From positions 186,001-250,000 of the forward strand of contig CASGGR010000054.1 in assembly GCA_949318235.1 (NCBI GenBank): DNA of 64,000 bases, in the 5' to 3' direction. The position numbers and the translations under genes are program-made. The notes beneath the pieces were generated by a model that saw nothing but the letters and a program-made list of their open reading frames with translations, ran no database searches and was not told where the DNA came from. The DNA comes from Ecdyonurus torrentis (Eukaryota > Arthropoda > Insecta > Ephemeroptera > Heptageniidae). This document shows, piece after piece, positions 61,892-64,000 of the stretch; within the stretch, counting starts at the first letter, position 1; the number at the start of each line of letters is the position of its first letter.

Positions 61892-64000
61892 ATGAAACAA
61901 AGTTTCTATTTCAAGAACCAAATGTTATTGAATGATAAAAATCATACTTTTTACACGATTAAAACTAGTTTTGATGATTTCTCAAAAACTAAGAATGCTC
62001 CAGACTTATATTTTACTCAAAACATAGCTTTTTCAATTCTCTACAAAAAATAATGTCTTGAACTTTTTTGCTCCGACGCATACTTTTTGGGTTATTGACA
62101 GTTTAAGTTTTCACTCATTATGTAGCCAAACCAAGTCATGAAACAAAGTTTCTATTTCAAGAACCAAATGTTATTGAATGATAAAAATCATACTTTTTAC
62201 ACGATTAAAACTAGTTGTGATGATTTCTCAAAAACTAAGAATGCTACAGACATCAAATTCAACTCAAAACATAGCTTTTTCAATTCTCTACAAAAAAGAT
62301 GTCTTCAACTTTTTTGCTCCGACGCATACTTTTTGGGTTATTGACAATTATAGTTTTCACTCATCATGTAGCCAAACCAAGTCATGAAACAAAGTTTCTA
62401 TTTCAAGAACCAAATGTTATTGAATGATAAAAATCATACTTTTTACACGATTAAAACTAGTTTTGATGATTTCTCAAAAACTAAGAATGCTACAGACTTA
62501 CTATTGGAGTCAAAACATAGCTATTTTAATTCTCTACAAAAAAGATGTCTTGAACTTTTTTGCTCCGACGCATACTTTTTGGGTTATTGACAATTTAAGT
62601 TTTCACTCATCATGTAGCCAAACCAAGTCATGAAACAAAGTTTCTATTTCAAGAACCAAATGTTATTGAATGATAAAAATCATACTTCTTACACGATTAA
62701 AACTAGTTTTGATGATTTCTCATAAACTAAGAATGCTACAGACTTACTATTTAACTCAAAACATAGCTTTTTCAATTCTCTACAAAAAAGATGTCTTGAA
62801 CTTTTTTGCTCCGACGCATACTTTTTGGGTTATTGACAATTTTAGTTTTCACTCATCATGTAGCCAAACCAAGTCATGAAACAAAGTTTCTATTTCAAGA
62901 ACCAAATGTTATTGAATGATAAAAATCATACTTTTTACACGATTAAAACTAGTTTTGATGATTTCTCAGAAATTAAGAATGCTACAGACATCAAATTCGA
63001 CTCAAAACATAGCTTTTTCAATTCTCTACAAAAAAGATGTCTTGAACTTTTTTGCTCCGACGCATACTTTTTGGGTTATTGACAATTTTAGTTTTCACTC
63101 ATCATGTAACCAAACCAAGTCATGAAACAAAGTTTCTATTTCAAGAACCAAATGTTATTGAATGATAAAAATCATACTTCTTACACGATTAAAACTAGTT
63201 TTGATGATTTCTCATAAACTAAGAATGCTACAGACTTACTATTTAACTCAAAACATAGCTTTTTCAATTCTCTACAAAAAAGATGTCTTGAACTTTTTTG
63301 CTCCGACGCATACTTTTTGGGTTATTGACAATTTTAGTTTTCACTCATCATGTAGCCAAACCGAGTCATGAAACAAAGTTTCTATTTCAAGAACCAAATG
63401 TTATTGAATGATAAAAATCATACTTTTTACACGATTAAAACTAGTTTTGATGATTTCTCAGAAACTAAGAATGCTACAGACATCAAATTCAACTCAAAAC
63501 ATAGCTTTTTCAATTCTCTACAAAAAAGATGTCTTGAACTTTTTTGCTCCGACGCATACTTTTTGGGTTATTGACAATTTTAGTTTTCACTCATCATGTA
63601 GCCAAACCAAGTCATGAAACAAAGTTTCTATTTCAAGAACCAAATGTTATTGAATGATAAAAATCATACTTTTTACACGATTAAAACTAGTTGTGATGAT
63701 TTCTCAAAAACTAAGAATGCTACAGACATCAAATTCAACTCAAAACATAGCTTTTTCAATTCTCTACAAAAAAGATGTCTTGAACTTTTTTGCTCCGACG
63801 CATACTTTTTGGGTTATTGACAATTTTAGTTTTCACTCATTATGTAGCCAAACCAAGTCATGAAACAAAGTTTCTATTTCAAGAACCAAATGTTATTGAA
63901 TGATAAAAATCATACTTTTTACACGATTAAAACTAGTTGTGATGATTTCTCAAAAACTAAGAATGCTACAGACTTACTATTTTACTCAAAACATAGCTTT
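61892..64000 (+). repeat. Higher-order unit 23, right-edge partial (8 full monomers plus a fragment)
   Basis: Order: tC tD tE tJ tM tJ tI tB tP(partial). It follows unit 22 type by type. The last monomer begins at 63860, and the window ends 141 bp into it, just after the block that identifies it as tP-like. The array clearly continues beyond the window. Confidence 0.9.

Larger units (their letters stand above)
1..64000 (+). repeat. 246-bp satellite array with mosaic higher-order structure
   Basis: The same 246-bp unit repeats head to tail across the whole window. The junction motif TCATGA recurs at 145, 391, 637 and so on to the last junction at 63858, always 246 bp apart except for one 245-bp step. 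That gives 259 complete copies and two edge fragments. The monomer on this strand is about 29% G+C. Each copy has a 5-bp dyad at positions 3-15, an ACTAGT palindrome centre at 70-81, a variable block at 115-126 and a nearly constant core at about 163-209. Most copies differ at only a handful of diagnostic sites. No inverted copies, spacers or insertions were seen. Established knowledge: such arrays are typical of eukaryotic centromeric or heterochromatic satellite DNA. The family and host are not recognised. Confidence 0.99.
59186..64000 (+). repeat. Tandem duplication of an 11-monomer block (2,706 bp)
   Basis: 59186-61891 is repeated from 61892 to at least 64000, type for type, including the tE T144 change, both tJ copies with their different tails (caag after the first, cgag after the second) and the gtaacc tail of tM. 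An earlier, less regular relative (tJ tV tM tJ tI tB tP tA) lies at 56480-58447. Confidence 0.9.

Noticed and set aside
1..64000. CRISPR array
   Set aside because: The repeats are 246 bp and directly adjacent, with no unique spacers.
1..64000. Tandem rRNA, tRNA or snRNA gene cluster
   Set aside because: No rRNA-like conserved stretches, tRNA A/B boxes or cloverleaf arms are visible in the monomer, and G+C is very low.
1..64000. CENP-B box
   Set aside because: I looked for the TTCG...CGGG pattern in the monomer types and did not find it.
1..64000. Transposon or retroelement insertion
   Set aside because: The 246-bp register is unbroken apart from one single-base deletion, so there is no room for an insertion.

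Overview
The whole 64,000-base window is the inside of one tandem array (satellite DNA). It is built from a 246-bp AT-rich monomer (about 29% G+C, counted on the copy at 147-392). I count 259 complete monomers in a single head-to-tail orientation, plus a 146-bp partial copy at the left edge and a 141-bp partial copy at the right edge. The spacing is exactly 246 bp throughout, except for one 245-bp copy (11463-11707). I see no flanking unique DNA, transposon, RNA gene, CRISPR array or convincing protein gene. Long, homogeneous, uninterrupted satellite with higher-order structure points to a eukaryotic nuclear genome (centromeric, pericentromeric, subtelomeric or sex-chromosome heterochromatin). 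I do not recognise the satellite family and cannot name the organism.

The copies fall into recurring sequence types that differ at a small set of diagnostic sites. Positions count from the A of the ATG in the junction motif TCATGA, and 'block' means positions 115-126. I name the types tA, tB and so on. tA: T80, block ends ttgaag. tB: G80, block atcaaattcaac, G169. tC: one base lost in the block and one gained after the A-run near 155-160, tail cagtttaag. tD: like tB but C169 and tail caattatag. tE: block ends ttggag, A140. tF: T92, C162, T221. tG: like tD with G94. tI: T80, G94, block as tB. tJ: C59, T94 (tcataaact). tK: T23, A43, block ttactattttac, C169. tN: T23, A43, block ttcaaattcaac. 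tP: G80, block ttactattttac, C169. tM: G94, T98, block with ttcgac. tS: T23 with a tB body. tF2: tF without C162 and T221. tH, tL, tQ, tR, tT, tU, tV and tW are rarer types, mostly mosaics.

The types follow a grammar. tC is always followed by tD, and tD is followed by tE in most of the array. I therefore parsed the window into 23 higher-order units, each starting at a tC monomer. Unit lengths vary from 5 to 21 monomers (1.2-5.2 kb), so this is a mosaic higher-order repeat and not one fixed unit. Four zones can be told apart by private markers. Zone 1, about 1-11.7 kb, has tK and a 14-monomer tandem duplication. Zone 2, about 11.7-26 kb, has tN and tP and 7- to 9-monomer units. Zone 3, about 26-46.4 kb, has tS and two copies of a 5.7-kb segment 11,070 bp apart. 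Zone 4, 46.4-64 kb, has tC with C109, tJ, tM and tails with gtaacc, and ends in an 11-monomer duplication. The pattern fits repeated unequal exchange or replication-based amplification with breakpoints inside monomers but kept in register.

Short open frames of 68 and 69 codons recur in most monomers because 246 is a multiple of three. I reject them as genes: changes are not biased to silent sites, and whole monomer types carry in-frame stops. All calls come from reading the sequence by eye. Exact percent identities and complete per-copy alignments need computation.
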